Of a stretch of 64,000 bases of DNA, positions 17,421 through 27,222 are shown piece after piece. The position numbers were made by a program, and so were the translations under genes. Positions within the stretch are counted from its first letter, which is position 1, and each line of letters opens with the position of its first letter. The notes below the pieces were generated by a model. That model was not told the origin of the DNA. It saw nothing but the letters and a program-made list of their open reading frames with translations, and ran no database searches. Source of the stretch: Plantactinospora soyae (GTDB taxonomy: Bacteria > Actinomycetota > Actinomycetes > Mycobacteriales > Micromonosporaceae); assembly GCF_014874095.1 (NCBI RefSeq), contig NZ_JADBEB010000001.1:5952001-6016000 (forward strand), read 5' to 3'.

Positions 17421-17807
17421 TCACTGCGCCTTGAAGAGTTGGGCTTCCCCGTTACCGAAGGACCAGTTCTCCGCGCCGGCCTCGACCACCGAAATCAGCA
17501 CATCCTCGGGACGTACCCCCGGGTCGCGGCCGAGCCGCTCGACGATCGCGCGATACATCGCCATCTTGGCCTCGGTGGGCTTGCCCGGTGTCCAGAAGAT
17601 CTGAATCTGCACCAGGTCGGCTGACCGCTGGATGCCGAGAAAATCGCCGTAGGCAAATGCATTGTCACTGTGCTCCGTGATGGCCATGAAGCGGTCGCCG
17701 TCCTTGATCTTGACGGTCTCCCGCATGGCCTCGTAGATCTGGCTGAGCAGTGTCTTCTTGTACGTCTCGGGCTTACCCTCGCGGATCGCGATACGCGTGA
17801 TGGGCAT
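17421..17807 (-). CDS. Tautomerase-superfamily protein (4-OT type)
   Basis: This 128-aa protein begins Met-Pro (MPITRIAIREGK). In this superfamily Pro2 becomes the N-terminal catalytic base after Met removal. QIYEAMRETVKI and RFMAITEHSDNAFAYG follow the two-copy (cis-CaaD/MSAD-like) length. The ATG at 17807 has AAAGGAAG upstream. An upstream extension in the same frame has no coding look. Physiological substrate unknown. Confidence 0.85.
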   Translation of the reverse strand: MPITRIAIREGKPETYKKTLLSQIYEAMRETVKIKDGDRFMAITEHSDNAFAYGDFLGIQRSADLVQIQIFWTPGKPTEAKMAMYRAIVERLGRDPGVRPEDVLISVVEAGAENWSFGNGEAQLFKAQ

Positions 17808-18388
17808 TGGTCTTCCTTTCTCGTGCGATAGGTGGGAGCAGGCGCCGATGGGGACGATGTCGTCAACGGCTGACCGGACGACAGCGTCAGGTCGTCGAGC
17901 GCGAGCCGGTAGGTGCAGCGCGCCCCACGCTCCTGACCGACAGCATTGAATCGGTCGTGTCCCAGGGCCCGCATCAACTCGAGCCGATTCCTCGCGATCA
18001 CGCGCATGCTGTTGGCTCATGCTCGGCGACTTACCGCCACCGCCCCAGCCGCGCAGGTCAGATTGAGCGGCGGAGAGCGCTCCAACCGTCGCAGGAGGAA
18101 CGCCGCTCTCACTCACGCGGCTCGACGCTATCAACATGCCGAAAAGCGGGCCGAACTTCCCGTACATCTCACCCACCTGGGGCGTACCCCGGATCTGTTG
18201 AACCGCCGCCGTCGCGCCTCCGGAGCCGACCGCTCCGCGCGGCGGCCCGCTTCCAGGCCGTCGCGGGGCCGCCGGTGTGTCAGGTGCGCTACCCGACCCG
18301 CCAGGAAGCCGGGCCCGCCAGGAAGCCCGACTCGCCAGGAAGACCGCGCGGCCACCCGGGCGTACCGCCCCTGCCACACCTGGCCGGA
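17808..18388. other. Intergenic stretch with a short tandem repeat
   Basis: About 580 bases lie between the tautomerase gene and the end of the WYL regulator, with no convincing gene. At 18299-18349 a 17-bp unit (cgccaggaagcc core) is repeated three times in tandem with slight variation. The first ~50 bases upstream of the tautomerase may hold its promoter. Confidence 0.35.
18299..18349. repeat. Three tandem 17-bp repeats
   Basis: cgccaggaag starts at 18299, 18316 and 18333. Units differ at the 3' half. It is intergenic, just downstream of the WYL regulator stop. Confidence 0.6.
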
Positions 18389-19336
18389 TCAGATGGCGCG
18401 GCGGCAGCGTTCACCGAGCGTGCGGATCGCGTCCACGAGTTCGGGGGGTTCGTGCACGGTGAAGTCGACGCCGACCGAGGTGACCATCCAGGCCAGATCC
18501 GCGGGCGACTCGGCCCCGAGGTGCAGCAGGCAGCTGCTGTCGTCGACGGCCTCCACGGCACCCATCCCCGGCCAGACCAGGTCGGCCACGGTGGCGGCCG
18601 GCTGGTGCATGACGACGGTCGCCCGCACGGCCCATGGCCCGGTGGACAGCTGCCGCGACAGGTACGCGATCACGTCGCCGTCGGGTGGGTCCCTGGGGGT
18701 GAACCGCGGCCCGGTCGGGGTCCGGGGCCGCAACCGATCGACGCGGAACGTCCGCCAGTCGTCCCGACCGTTGTCCCAGGCGACGAGATACCAGTGCCGA
18801 CCCCAGTTGACCAGGGTGAGCGGCTCAACCTCGCGTAGCGTCCCGGTGCCGTCGTGGCTGGTGTAATCGAACCGCAGGCGCTCACGCCGGCCGCTGGCCT
18901 CCGAGATCGTGAGCAGGACGTCCGCGTCGACGTGGGGCCCGTCGGCGCCGACCCGGACGGTTGCCTGCTGCAGCGTCTTGACCCGGTGCCGTAGCCGGGA
19001 CGGGAGCACCTGTTCCAGCTTGGTCAGCGCGCGCAGCGCGGTCTGCTCGATGCCGGCCACCGAACTGGCCGTGGCGGTGCGCAGCCCGATCGCGACCGCC
19101 ACCGCCTCGTCGTCGTCGAGCAGCAGTGGCGGCAGGGCCGCGCCGGCGCCCAGCCGGTAGCCCGGGGTGCCCTGGGTGGCGTGCACCGGGTAGCCGAGTT
19201 CGCGCAGCCGGTCGACATCCCGGCGCACCGTGCGGGCGGTCACGCTGAGCCGGTCGGCGAGTTCGGCACCCGACCAGTGCCGGTACGTCTGCAGCAGCGA
19301 CAGGAGCTTCAGCAGCCTGGCCGAGGTGCCTAACAT
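18389..19336 (-). CDS. YafY-type WYL-domain transcriptional regulator
   Basis: This 315-aa protein has an N-terminal HTH_11 domain (RLLKLLSLLQTYRHWSGAEL, then RLSVTARTVRRDVDRLRELG), a WYL sensor domain around 135-200 (LTLVNWGRHWYLVAWDNG, WRTFRVDRL) and a C-terminal WCX extension. It is divergent from the epoxide hydrolase gene, with a strong inverted repeat between them, so it probably controls that gene and itself. WYL domains bind small ligands or nucleic acid; the ligand here is unknown. Confidence 0.9.
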   Translation of the reverse strand: MLGTSARLLKLLSLLQTYRHWSGAELADRLSVTARTVRRDVDRLRELGYPVHATQGTPGYRLGAGAALPPLLLDDDEAVAVAIGLRTATASSVAGIEQTALRALTKLEQVLPSRLRHRVKTLQQATVRVGADGPHVDADVLLTISEASGRRERLRFDYTSHDGTGTLREVEPLTLVNWGRHWYLVAWDNGRDDWRTFRVDRLRPRTPTGPRFTPRDPPDGDVIAYLSRQLSTGPWAVRATVVMHQPAATVADLVWPGMGAVEAVDDSSCLLHLGAESPADLAWMVTSVGVDFTVHEPPELVDAIRTLGERCRRAI

Positions 19337-19353
19337 GCCACCCAGTGTGCCAC

Positions 19354-19382
19354 CCGGTTAGGAGCGTTTCTGACCTAACCGG
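19354..19382. promoter_or_regulatory. Inverted-repeat operator between WYL regulator and epoxide hydrolase
   Basis: Perfect 9-bp arms ccggttagg and cctaaccgg are separated by 11 nt. A further half-site cctaac (19328-19333) touches the regulator start codon. The position fits dual control of the divergent genes. Confidence 0.6.
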
Positions 19383-19399
19383 TGCATAACGTGGGCGGC

Positions 19400-20611
19400 A
19401 TGACGGACTCGAACTCGGACATCCGCCCCTTTCGCATCGACATACCGCAGGAGCACCTGGACGACCTGATCACCCGGCTGGCCAACACCCGCTGGCCGAC
19501 GCTCCCCGAGGCCGGCTGGAGCCGCGGTGTACCGGTGGAATACCTGAAAGGTCTCACCGAATACTGGCGCACCGGCTACGACTGGCGCGCGTACGAGGCA
19601 GTGCTGAACAAGATCCCGCAGTACGTCACCGAGATCGACGGGCAGACCATTCACTTCCTGCACGTACGCTCACCCGAGCCGGAGGCGACCCCACTGATCC
19701 TGCTGCACGGGTGGCCGAGCTCCTTCCTGGAGTTTCTCGATGTGATCGACCCGCTGACCGACCCACGGGCGCACGGCGGCGACCCGGCCGACGCCTTCCA
19801 CCTCGTCATCCCGTCGCTGCCCGGATTCGGGTTCTCCGCGCCACTGACCGGGCCGGGCTGGGGCAGCGAGAAGATGGCCGCCGCGCTGGTTCAGCTCATG
19901 GACCGGCTCGGCTACTCGCGCTACGGTGCGCAGGGCGGCGACACCGGCTCCTACGTCGCCCCCGCGATGGGTCGGCAGGACCCGGACCATGTGATCGGTG
20001 TCCACGTCAACGCGCTGGTCACGTACCCGGTCGGCGCCGAGGGGGAGCTGGACGGGCTCACCGAGACCGAGCAGCAACGCCTGGCGGCGATGGGCAGCTA
20101 CAACGACGGCTACCTGCAGATCCAGGCCAAGTCGCCGCACACCCTGGCGTACGGGCTGCACGACTCGCCGGCCGGGCAGCTCGCCTGGATGGTCGAGATG
20201 TTCCAGCGCCTGACCGACCACCCCGCCGACGGGATGCCCGAGGACGCCATAGGCATCGACCGGATGCTCAGCGCCGTCACCCTGTACTGGCTGACCGGCA
20301 CCGGTGGTTCCGCCGCGCAGGTCTACTACGAGGACATCACCGCGAACGCCTGGAGCAGCGGGGCGGGCGAGTGGGGTGAGGCCGCCTCGGACGATGCGGC
20401 AGGCTCCGACGACTGGACGACGGCCGAACTCGGAGCCGTCCCCACCGGTGTGCTGGTGTCGACGCGGGACATCACCATCCGTCGGTTCGCCGAGCGCGAG
20501 CACAACGTGGTGCACTGGTCGGAGTACGACCAGGGCGGTCACTTCTTCGCCACGGAGCAGCCGCACCTGTTCGCCAACGACGTACGCGCCTTCTTCCGGA
20601 AGGTCCGCTGA
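19400..20611 (+). CDS. Epoxide hydrolase family protein (EHN type)
   Basis: This 403-aa protein has the N-terminal EHN lid ([25 protein letters not shown]) of microsomal-type epoxide hydrolases, then the alpha/beta-hydrolase core. The oxyanion region is LLHGWPSS, the nucleophile Asp is in [11 protein letters not shown], and the late His is in [13 protein letters not shown]. It converts epoxides to diols in characterised relatives. I take the ATG at 19400 over a GTG at 19382, which lies in the operator. One base separates its stop from the next gene. Confidence 0.87.
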   Translation: MTDSNSDIRPFRIDIPQEHLDDLITRLANTRWPTLPEAGWSRGVPVEYLKGLTEYWRTGYDWRAYEAVLNKIPQYVTEIDGQTIHFLHVRSPEPEATPLILLHGWPSSFLEFLDVIDPLTDPRAHGGDPADAFHLVIPSLPGFGFSAPLTGPGWGSEKMAAALVQLMDRLGYSRYGAQGGDTGSYVAPAMGRQDPDHVIGVHVNALVTYPVGAEGELDGLTETEQQRLAAMGSYNDGYLQIQAKSPHTLAYGLHDSPAGQLAWMVEMFQRLTDHPADGMPEDAIGIDRMLSAVTLYWLTGTGGSAAQVYYEDITANAWSSGAGEWGEAASDDAAGSDDWTTAELGAVPTGVLVSTRDITIRRFAEREHNVVHWSEYDQGGHFFATEQPHLFANDVRAFFRKVR

Positions 20612-20612
20612 G

Positions 20613-21728
20613 ATGGGCGCCCGCCGACAGCGTTCCGTCGCGTCGACCGACGTGCTCTGTCGGCGGGCGCTGAACCGGGCCACCCTGCACCGCCAGCTGC
20701 TACTGCGGCGCGGCGGTGCAGGAGGGGTCGAGGTGGTCGAGAGGATCGGCGGCCTGAACGCCCAGCAACCCAACGACCCCTACCTCGCCCTCCACTCGCG
20801 ACTGGCTGGCTTCACGCTGGCTGAACTGACCGCCGCGATCGAGGACCGCCGCCTGGTGCGCTCCTGTCTGATGCGGGCAACCCAGCACCTGGCGAGCGCC
20901 ACCGACTTCCGCTGGTTGCGCCCGGTGCTCGACCCACTGCTGACTCGGGTGCAACGCAACGTGTTCGGCAGGCGTACCGCCGGCGTCGACCTGACCGAGC
21001 TGGTCGCCGACACCCGGGCGATCCTGGCCGGGCGTACCCTGACTCGTCCCGAACTCGGCCGGATACTTGCCCAGCGTCGACCGGGTGCCGACGCCAGCGC
21101 GCTCGCCTGGTCCGCGCAGTACCTGCTCCCGCTGCTGCACCCCGCGCCGAGCGGCACCTGGGACACGCTCGGCAGCACCCCGGTCGCCCTCGCGGAGGAA
21201 CAGCTCGGTCCGTTGGAAGCACCGGACCCGCGCCGACTGGTCTCCTGGTACCTGGCCGCATTCGGGCCTGCCACCACCGCGGACATCCGGGCATGGTCGG
21301 GGGTCAGCGGGCTACCGGACATCGTCGCCGAGATGAGCGGCGAGCTGCGAGCGTTCCGCGACGAATCGGGCCGCCCGGTGTACGACCTTCCCGACGCGTG
21401 CCGACCCGACCCTGACACGCCGGCACCCGTACGACTGCTCGCCGGATTCGACAACCTTCTGCTCGCCCACGCCGACCGGACCCGGATCATGACCAATGAG
21501 ACCCGACGCCGGGTATGTGTGGACGACCTGATCAAGCCCACCGTCCTGATCGACGGAACCGTGTCCGGCACCTGGCACCTGGACCGACGTGCGGGGCTGG
21601 TCACCGTCCAGCCGTTCACTCGGCTGCGGGCCGACCACACCGACGCGGTCACCGCCGAGGGCCACCGGGTACTTCGGCTCGCCGCACCCGATCAGGCACC
21701 GCATGACGTGCGGATCGCGCCAGCCTGA
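20613..21728 (+). CDS. Winged-helix DNA-binding protein related to AlkZ/YcaQ glycosylases
   Basis: This 371-aa protein belongs to the HTH_42 superfamily of tandem winged helices, which includes AlkZ and YcaQ interstrand-crosslink DNA glycosylases. GGLNAQQPNDPYLALHSRL aligns with the LQAQ-P-pylAL segment; the first Gln of the catalytic Q-x-Q motif is Asn here. Later marks are LVRSCLMRATQHLAS, LLAGFDNLLLAHADRTRI and a C-terminal VDDLIKPTVLIDGTVSGTW. It is coupled to the epoxide hydrolase, so damage repair linked to reactive epoxides is an attractive inference. Activity uncertain. Confidence 0.75.
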   Translation: MGARRQRSVASTDVLCRRALNRATLHRQLLLRRGGAGGVEVVERIGGLNAQQPNDPYLALHSRLAGFTLAELTAAIEDRRLVRSCLMRATQHLASATDFRWLRPVLDPLLTRVQRNVFGRRTAGVDLTELVADTRAILAGRTLTRPELGRILAQRRPGADASALAWSAQYLLPLLHPAPSGTWDTLGSTPVALAEEQLGPLEAPDPRRLVSWYLAAFGPATTADIRAWSGVSGLPDIVAEMSGELRAFRDESGRPVYDLPDACRPDPDTPAPVRLLAGFDNLLLAHADRTRIMTNETRRRVCVDDLIKPTVLIDGTVSGTWHLDRRAGLVTVQPFTRLRADHTDAVTAEGHRVLRLAAPDQAPHDVRIAPA

Positions 21729-22535
21729 CATCGTGATCATTCGCCGTTTCGCCGGACCGCTCGCCGCCCCGCACCGGCCTCAGGGCCGTCCTGAAATCTG
21801 CCGAGGGTCGGTCGTGGGATCGGCGATGGTCAACAACAATGCGTCGACGTACTGAAATGTTTCAATTCGACCGCCAGACGCGGGTTGTCGGCCGCAGCCG
21901 CCGCGCTGCCGCTCGGCACCGTACGGCAGCACCGGGCCGCGCTCACCGGCGCAGTCCCCGCGACCGGGGTCGGTAGGCCGGTACCGGCACCGGAAGGTGG
22001 CCTTCTCGCCGGGATCGGTGGTCCGCGGCACACCGGCCGTCGACCACGGCGACCGGGACCGACCGCTGCTCCCGGGTCGTCGGGCCCCTTGACAAGCCGC
22101 TCCTGCTAACGCAAGACTCTTGAATCCTGAATCGATTCAAGCAAGCGCTTTCCTGGTCGACGGTTACCCACCGTCGGCGCATCCACCTGCCGCTGGTTTT
22201 CCGGCCCGCCACGGCCGTTCCACTCCATGGGGCGGACATTGGTCGCCGCGGCGGCCGTAGCTGAATCGTTCGCATGACGGGAGCGGTCCCATGGGCAACA
22301 ACCAGGCTCGGTTCACCTGCCGGACGCCGTCGGTCGTCCCCGGCCGGGGTGCCCGCCGGTTGCCGCCACCGGTCGTGCCACGCCTTCCATCCGGAGCCAC
22401 GGTCACCCGCGGGTGACCGTGGACCTCACCGACGCACCGTACTTCTCCGAACCCGACACCAGGATCTCGTTCAGCGCCGACGGCGGCTGGTCCCGTACCA
22501 CCGTCAGCCGGCATTGCGACAGGAGGACCAGTCGT
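21729..22535. other. Long non-coding upstream region of the PL4 gene
   Basis: These 800 bases hold no convincing gene; open frames on both strands look like GC-bias artefacts. The stretch around 22110-22155 is AT-richer and holds nested palindromes listed separately, so this is probably a large regulated promoter region. Confidence 0.45.
22119..22150. promoter_or_regulatory. Nested palindromes, probable LacI-family operator of the PL4-CE15 operon
   Basis: cttgaatc/gattcaag (22119-22126, 22134-22141) enclose the 12-bp perfect palindrome tgaatcgattca (22128-22139), directly followed by aagcgctt (22143-22150). LacI-family regulators of polysaccharide genes often bind gcaagcgcttgc-like sites. 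Confidence 0.5.
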
Positions 22536-24896
22536 ATGGCCGCAGAAGTGTCCCGACGAACCGCCCTCGGACTGGTGGGTGCCGCCGCGGCGACACCCGT
22601 GCTGCTGGGCCAGGGCTCCGCCGTCGCGGCGCCCAAGCCGGGTGGCGTACAGATAATGATCAACGGCGTGCCGGCGGCCCCCGGCAGCTACCCGTTCCCG
22701 GGTGACATCGACGACCTGGTGCTTGACAACGGGCTGATCCGGTTCGCCTTCGGCCGGGACGACGCGGCCGGCGGCATCCTCACCGGCTGGAGCGACGTCT
22801 CCATCACCGCCACCTCCATCGTGGTGGACGGCGTCGAACTGGCGCACAACCTCAACGGCACGGCGCCGTTCGACCCGGACCGCCAGCACTCGTTCTATGT
22901 CGACGCGGGCGGCGGGAGCAGCCGGCTGGTCTGCACCGAGGTACGGGTGCTGCGCGCCAGCGCGGATCTGGTCGAGGTGGCGTTCGTGGACGACACCAGC
23001 CCGCGGCTGCGCCACGAGCACCACCTGATCATGCGACGCGGCAAGCGGGGCCTCTACGGGTACGACATCCTCACCGCGGTGGTCGCGCAGTCCATCAACG
23101 AGCTCCGGATGAACGCGCGCTGGGATCGGGCCATCCTGGACCACGCGTTCAACTGGGAGCGTGGCAAGGGCCAGCAGCCGACGTACGCCTATCTGGCCAC
23201 CCAGGGCGGCGAGACCCGGCCGATCGACGGCATCAACAACCCGGACCTGCCGTCGCCGGAGAGCAACTCCGGGAACCTGCCGCCGGGCAGCCTCTACACC
23301 AAGTACGACTGGAGCCTGTACCACCACGAGAACCCGATGTTCGGTCACTACGGACACGGTTTCGGCGCCTGGTTCACCCCGCTCGGCGGGGTCAGCGACC
23401 AGACGTTGTGCGCGTTCTACGGCGTCGGCCCCAACCACCAGGACCTGGCCATCCACCAGGACGCGCTGATCTGCAACTACTTCGGCGCCAACCACTACGG
23501 GCTGCCGGCGTACCCGCTGTCCGCCGGCTACCAGCGGCTGTACGGGCCGTGGTACACGTTCGTCAACACCGGCGACCCCGACGAGCCGGACGCGATGATC
23601 GCCGAGGCAGCCAGGATCGCCATGGCGGAGATCAGGGAGAACCGGCGCGGCTCGGACTGGATCGTCGACCCCTTCTATCCGCCGCCCGCCCAGCGCACCA
23701 CGGTCACCGGCCGGCTGCGCATCGCCGACGACCGGCCCGCCGGCGGGCACTGGGTCCTGTTGTCCACTCAGGACGTCACCGACGTCTACACCATCCACGA
23801 GCCGACCTACTTCGTGAAGACGGCCGAGGACGGCACCTTCAGCCTGCCCGGAATCCCGCCGGCCTGGCAGCCGGGCACCCGCACGCCGGGCACCTACAAC
23901 CTCTACGTCTTCGCCGCCACGGGGTCGGTGACCGACCAACTCAAGCTGACCGGGATCACCGTCGGCGGGGCGAAGCAGGATCTCGGCGAGCTCGAGTGGA
24001 CGCCGACCGACCACGGCACGTTCCTCTGGCAGGTCGGCTCCGCCGACCGGATGGGCGGCGAGTTCGCGCTCGCCACCGACCCGGAGACCTTCGCCAACCC
24101 GCGCAACTTCGGCAAGCCGGCCCGGATACCGGGGGATCTGACGTACACGATCGGGCAGAGCTGGGAACCGCAGGACTGGTACTACGCCCAGACGAACGCG
24201 GGCACCTGGACGATCACGTTCGAGCTGGACCGTGCGTACACCGGCACCGCGTACCTCACGGTCTCCAGCTCGATGCAGCGCAGCGGCCGACCCACCGTGG
24301 CCGTCAACGGTTCCACCACGGACATCACCGGCTCGCTGCCGAACAACAACGACTCGACGATCGCCCGCCAGGCCGACCGCAGCGGATACCCCCGGCTCGC
24401 CGCGCTGTCGTTCCCGGCGTCGATGCTGGTGGTCGGCACCAACACGATCACGTTCACCCGAGGCGCCGGCACCGCCGAGGGCACCGGACTGGGGTGGGAC
24501 ACCCTGCTGCTGGAGGTGGACGAGGAGCCGGCGCCCGGCCTGGCGCGGCTGAAAGGCCGGGTGACCGGGGTGGAGCGCGTCCAGCGCGGCCGGCCGGGCG
24601 CGACGGTCTGGACCGTCGAGGTGACCAACACCGGCCGCGGCGCCGCCAACGACGTGCGGCTGGACGGCTTCGCACCGACCGGGTCGGGCAGGTCCGGCAA
24701 GTCCGGCCACGTCATCACGAGCCGGGACCCGGAGCGGTTCCCGGTGCCCGTCGCGGCCAGCATTCCGCCCGGCGGGACCGCGACGTTCGAGGTACGGGTC
24801 GACTTCACCCGTGCCCCGAACCTGCACCGAAGCAAGTTCGAGGTCCGGGTCAGCGCGAACGGCGGACGGGCCCGAGCCGTGTTCACCGGACGCTGA
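22536..24896 (+). CDS. Rhamnogalacturonan lyase, PL4 type, Tat-exported
   Basis: The protein has 786 aa from an ATG after a strong aggagg. The N-terminus VSRRTALGLVGAAAATPVL is a Tat signal. The catalytic PL4 super-sandwich spans roughly 40-390 (LDNGLIRFAFGRDDAAGG, HHENPMFGHYGHGFGAWFTP). The fnIII-like domain (TTVTGRLRIADDRPAGGH) and CBM-like jelly roll (WYYAQTNAGTWTITFELDR) typical of rhamnogalacturonan lyases follow. About 100 extra C-terminal residues (TVWTVEVTNTGRGAANDVRL) look like a CARDB/DUF11-like surface module. It cleaves the rhamnogalacturonan-I backbone of pectin. It forms an operon with CE15. Confidence 0.88.
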   Translation: MAAEVSRRTALGLVGAAAATPVLLGQGSAVAAPKPGGVQIMINGVPAAPGSYPFPGDIDDLVLDNGLIRFAFGRDDAAGGILTGWSDVSITATSIVVDGVELAHNLNGTAPFDPDRQHSFYVDAGGGSSRLVCTEVRVLRASADLVEVAFVDDTSPRLRHEHHLIMRRGKRGLYGYDILTAVVAQSINELRMNARWDRAILDHAFNWERGKGQQPTYAYLATQGGETRPIDGINNPDLPSPESNSGNLPPGSLYTKYDWSLYHHENPMFGHYGHGFGAWFTPLGGVSDQTLCAFYGVGPNHQDLAIHQDALICNYFGANHYGLPAYPLSAGYQRLYGPWYTFVNTGDPDEPDAMIAEAARIAMAEIRENRRGSDWIVDPFYPPPAQRTTVTGRLRIADDRPAGGHWVLLSTQDVTDVYTIHEPTYFVKTAEDGTFSLPGIPPAWQPGTRTPGTYNLYVFAATGSVTDQLKLTGITVGGAKQDLGELEWTPTDHGTFLWQVGSADRMGGEFALATDPETFANPRNFGKPARIPGDLTYTIGQSWEPQDWYYAQTNAGTWTITFELDRAYTGTAYLTVSSSMQRSGRPTVAVNGSTTDITGSLPNNNDSTIARQADRSGYPRLAALSFPASMLVVGTNTITFTRGAGTAEGTGLGWDTLLLEVDEEPAPGLARLKGRVTGVERVQRGRPGATVWTVEVTNTGRGAANDVRLDGFAPTGSGRSGKSGHVITSRDPERFPVPVAASIPPGGTATFEVRVDFTRAPNLHRSKFEVRVSANGGRARAVFTGR

Positions 24897-24990
24897 CCAT
24901 CGTGCCGGTCACCCTCCCGGTAGTCGCTCCGGGTGCCGATTCTTGTCGCTGTCGCTTGACAGACAAACGCCGATTCAGCAGGAGAAACCT

Positions 24991-26994
24991 ATGGAAAACC
25001 CGGAACTGCCAGCCCCGGAACGCGGTACCGACACGGGTGCCGGTGGAGGGCGGGGCACATCGAGGCGGACTCTGCTCCGTGTCGTAGGTGTCTCGCCCCT
25101 GGGCCTGGCGGTCGCCGCCGCACCTGGCTCGGCACTCGCCGCGACGAGCCCCGCCGCGCGGACCAGGGTCGCGGTGCACGAATGCGTGCAGAAGTTCGGG
25201 GCGTTTCCGACGCTGCCGCTCAGCACCATCCAGGATCGCGACCAGATGCTCTGCCAGCTCGGCATCAAGCTGCCGAACCTGGGCTCATGGCTCGACGACC
25301 CGAACCGTCCGCCGAACCTGGCGGGAGACCCCGCGGCCCGGCTCTGGTTCGATGCCTTCGGCCATCCGGTACGAAGGGGAGCGCTGGGTGGACTCTGGGC
25401 GAGCTATGACGACGCGACCAGTTCCGGTGCGATCGGGTACGGCACCGGGGACAACCCGGAGGTCGATGGTTGGGGGTACACCCCGATCGAGCTGCTGGAG
25501 ATGAAGAACGGGCGGCCGGTGCGGACGCCCGACGACTGGTGGAACAAGCGCCGCCCGGAGATCTTCAAGGCGGTCCAGGAAGAGCTGTACGGCACGATCC
25601 CGGACCGCAAACTGTGGCCGAAGATCACCTGGGAGCTCGGAGCGGTCTCGTTCGGCACGGCGGACGGTGTCGACTACGCCGAGCGTACGGTGACCGGGAT
25701 CATCGACACGTCGAGGTACCCGGAGGTGCGGAACGCGCCGCGGATCTTCGGCACGCTACGGATTCCGCGGGTGGCGTACGACGCCCGGACCGAGGTCCCG
25801 GTGGTGGTGGTGTTCGGCGGAACGGCGAGATGGTCGCTGCTGGGTCCCCAGGGGTGGGGGATCTTCGGATTCGCCAACGCCCAGTTGCAGCCCGACAGCG
25901 GCGGGGCCAACATGTCCAGCTACATCATCGGCTTGATCAACAAGGGCAACTGGAGGAAACCCGGTGACTGGGGCGCGCTGGCCGCCTGGAGCTGGGGCAT
26001 CAGCCGACTGATCGACTTCTTCGACGCGCCGGGCGAGTACGTCGGTGCCGATGCCAACCGGATCGGGGTGCAGGGCCACTCGCGGTACGGCAAGGCCACG
26101 ATCGTCGCCGCCGCCTACGATCCCCGGATCAAGGCGGCCTACGCGAGTTCGTCCGGATCGCTCGGGGCGAGAATGAACCGCCGCCACTGGGGACAGGACC
26201 TCGAGAACGACGGCGACTACGCCAACAATGCCGGCGAGAGCCTGGAGTACCACTGGATGGCGGGCAACTACTTCAAGTGGATGGGCCCGCTGGTCGACGA
26301 CCCGGAGAACCCCGGGGTCGGCCTGGCGAAGAACGGTACCTACAAGCCGCGCAGGCTCGAGCTGATGAGCGTGGACGGGCACTCGATGGTGGCACTGGCC
26401 GCGCCGCGCGTGGTGTACATCACCGGTGGCAACAACAATGACTCGTGGGCCGACCCGCGGGGCATGTACCTGGCCGGTGCCCACGCCACGGAGGTCTACA
26501 ACCTGGTCGGCGTCGACGGTCTGGTCGTGCCGCAAGGCACGGAATTCACCTCGGGCCCCGGCGAGCCGATCGGTGGGACTCCGCCGTTCGACGAGGCGTT
26601 CATCGACGGGTACGTCGGCTACCGGCGGCAGAACGCCGGACATGTCGACTCCCCGGGGTGGCCCGCGTTCGTCGAGATGTGCAAGAAGGTCTTCGAACGC
26701 GCGCCGTTCCCCGATGCGACCGACGTCAAGGCGGGCAAGAAGGTGAGCAGCCGGAAGTGGAAGGTCGAGGGCCTGACCGGTCGGGCACGGGTCAGTGTCG
26801 TCAACGGGGAGTACCAGACCCGAGGGGGCTGGAGCAGTAGGCCGGGCGTGATCGAGAACGGGCAGCAGATCCGGGTTCGGCACACCAGCTCCCGCCTGGA
26901 CGGAGCGCCGGTAGTCACCACCCTGAAGATCGGTGACGACACCTACACCTTCACCAGTATCACCGCCGAAGACCGAGGGCACGGTCACTCCTGA
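24991..26994 (+). CDS. Glucuronoyl esterase, CE15 type, Tat-exported
   Basis: The protein has 667 aa from an ATG with aggaga upstream. TSRRTLLRVVGVSPLGLAV is a Tat signal. The alpha/beta-hydrolase core is of the CE15 family: RIGVQGHSRYGKATIVAAA holds the nucleophile Ser364 in the family G-x-SRxGK motif (His where many have Cys), and the conserved EELYGTIPD entry segment is present. CE15 enzymes split ester links between lignin and glucuronoxylan. It starts 94 nt after the PL4 gene, so pectin and xylan-lignin attack are apparently co-expressed. The C-terminal ~80 residues form an extra beta domain. Confidence 0.85.
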   Translation: MENPELPAPERGTDTGAGGGRGTSRRTLLRVVGVSPLGLAVAAAPGSALAATSPAARTRVAVHECVQKFGAFPTLPLSTIQDRDQMLCQLGIKLPNLGSWLDDPNRPPNLAGDPAARLWFDAFGHPVRRGALGGLWASYDDATSSGAIGYGTGDNPEVDGWGYTPIELLEMKNGRPVRTPDDWWNKRRPEIFKAVQEELYGTIPDRKLWPKITWELGAVSFGTADGVDYAERTVTGIIDTSRYPEVRNAPRIFGTLRIPRVAYDARTEVPVVVVFGGTARWSLLGPQGWGIFGFANAQLQPDSGGANMSSYIIGLINKGNWRKPGDWGALAAWSWGISRLIDFFDAPGEYVGADANRIGVQGHSRYGKATIVAAAYDPRIKAAYASSSGSLGARMNRRHWGQDLENDGDYANNAGESLEYHWMAGNYFKWMGPLVDDPENPGVGLAKNGTYKPRRLELMSVDGHSMVALAAPRVVYITGGNNNDSWADPRGMYLAGAHATEVYNLVGVDGLVVPQGTEFTSGPGEPIGGTPPFDEAFIDGYVGYRRQNAGHVDSPGWPAFVEMCKKVFERAPFPDATDVKAGKKVSSRKWKVEGLTGRARVSVVNGEYQTRGGWSSRPGVIENGQQIRVRHTSSRLDGAPVVTTLKIGDDTYTFTSITAEDRGHGHS

Positions 26995-27083
26995 CCCCAC
27001 GGTGCGGTGTCCGCCGCGGCCTGCGCTCGTGCCTGCCGCGGCGAACACCGGGTGGCCCACCGTGGGGCTCTCTGCGTGAGGCG

Positions 27084-27111
27084 GGCGGGCTCGGCCTGCA
27101 CCGAGCCCGCC
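27084..27111. terminator. Hairpin terminator between convergent genes
   Basis: The 11-bp perfect arms ggcgggctcgg/ccgagcccgcc have a 6-nt loop, between the CE15 gene and the convergent GH62 gene. Confidence 0.65.
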
Positions 27112-27222
27112 GCTCCAGTTCCACCCGACCCTGATCGCGAGCCGTGACTGCGCTCACCCTGTTCGGGACGCGCCGTTGCCCGTGGGCGTCAGGAACGCCG
27201 GAGCCGGACCTGCGTCACGCCG

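Noticed and set aside
22164-24827. 887-codon antisense open frame
   Set aside because: It is a mirror of the PL4 gene codon bias; no motif, and the plus strand has a Tat signal, RBS and family motifs.
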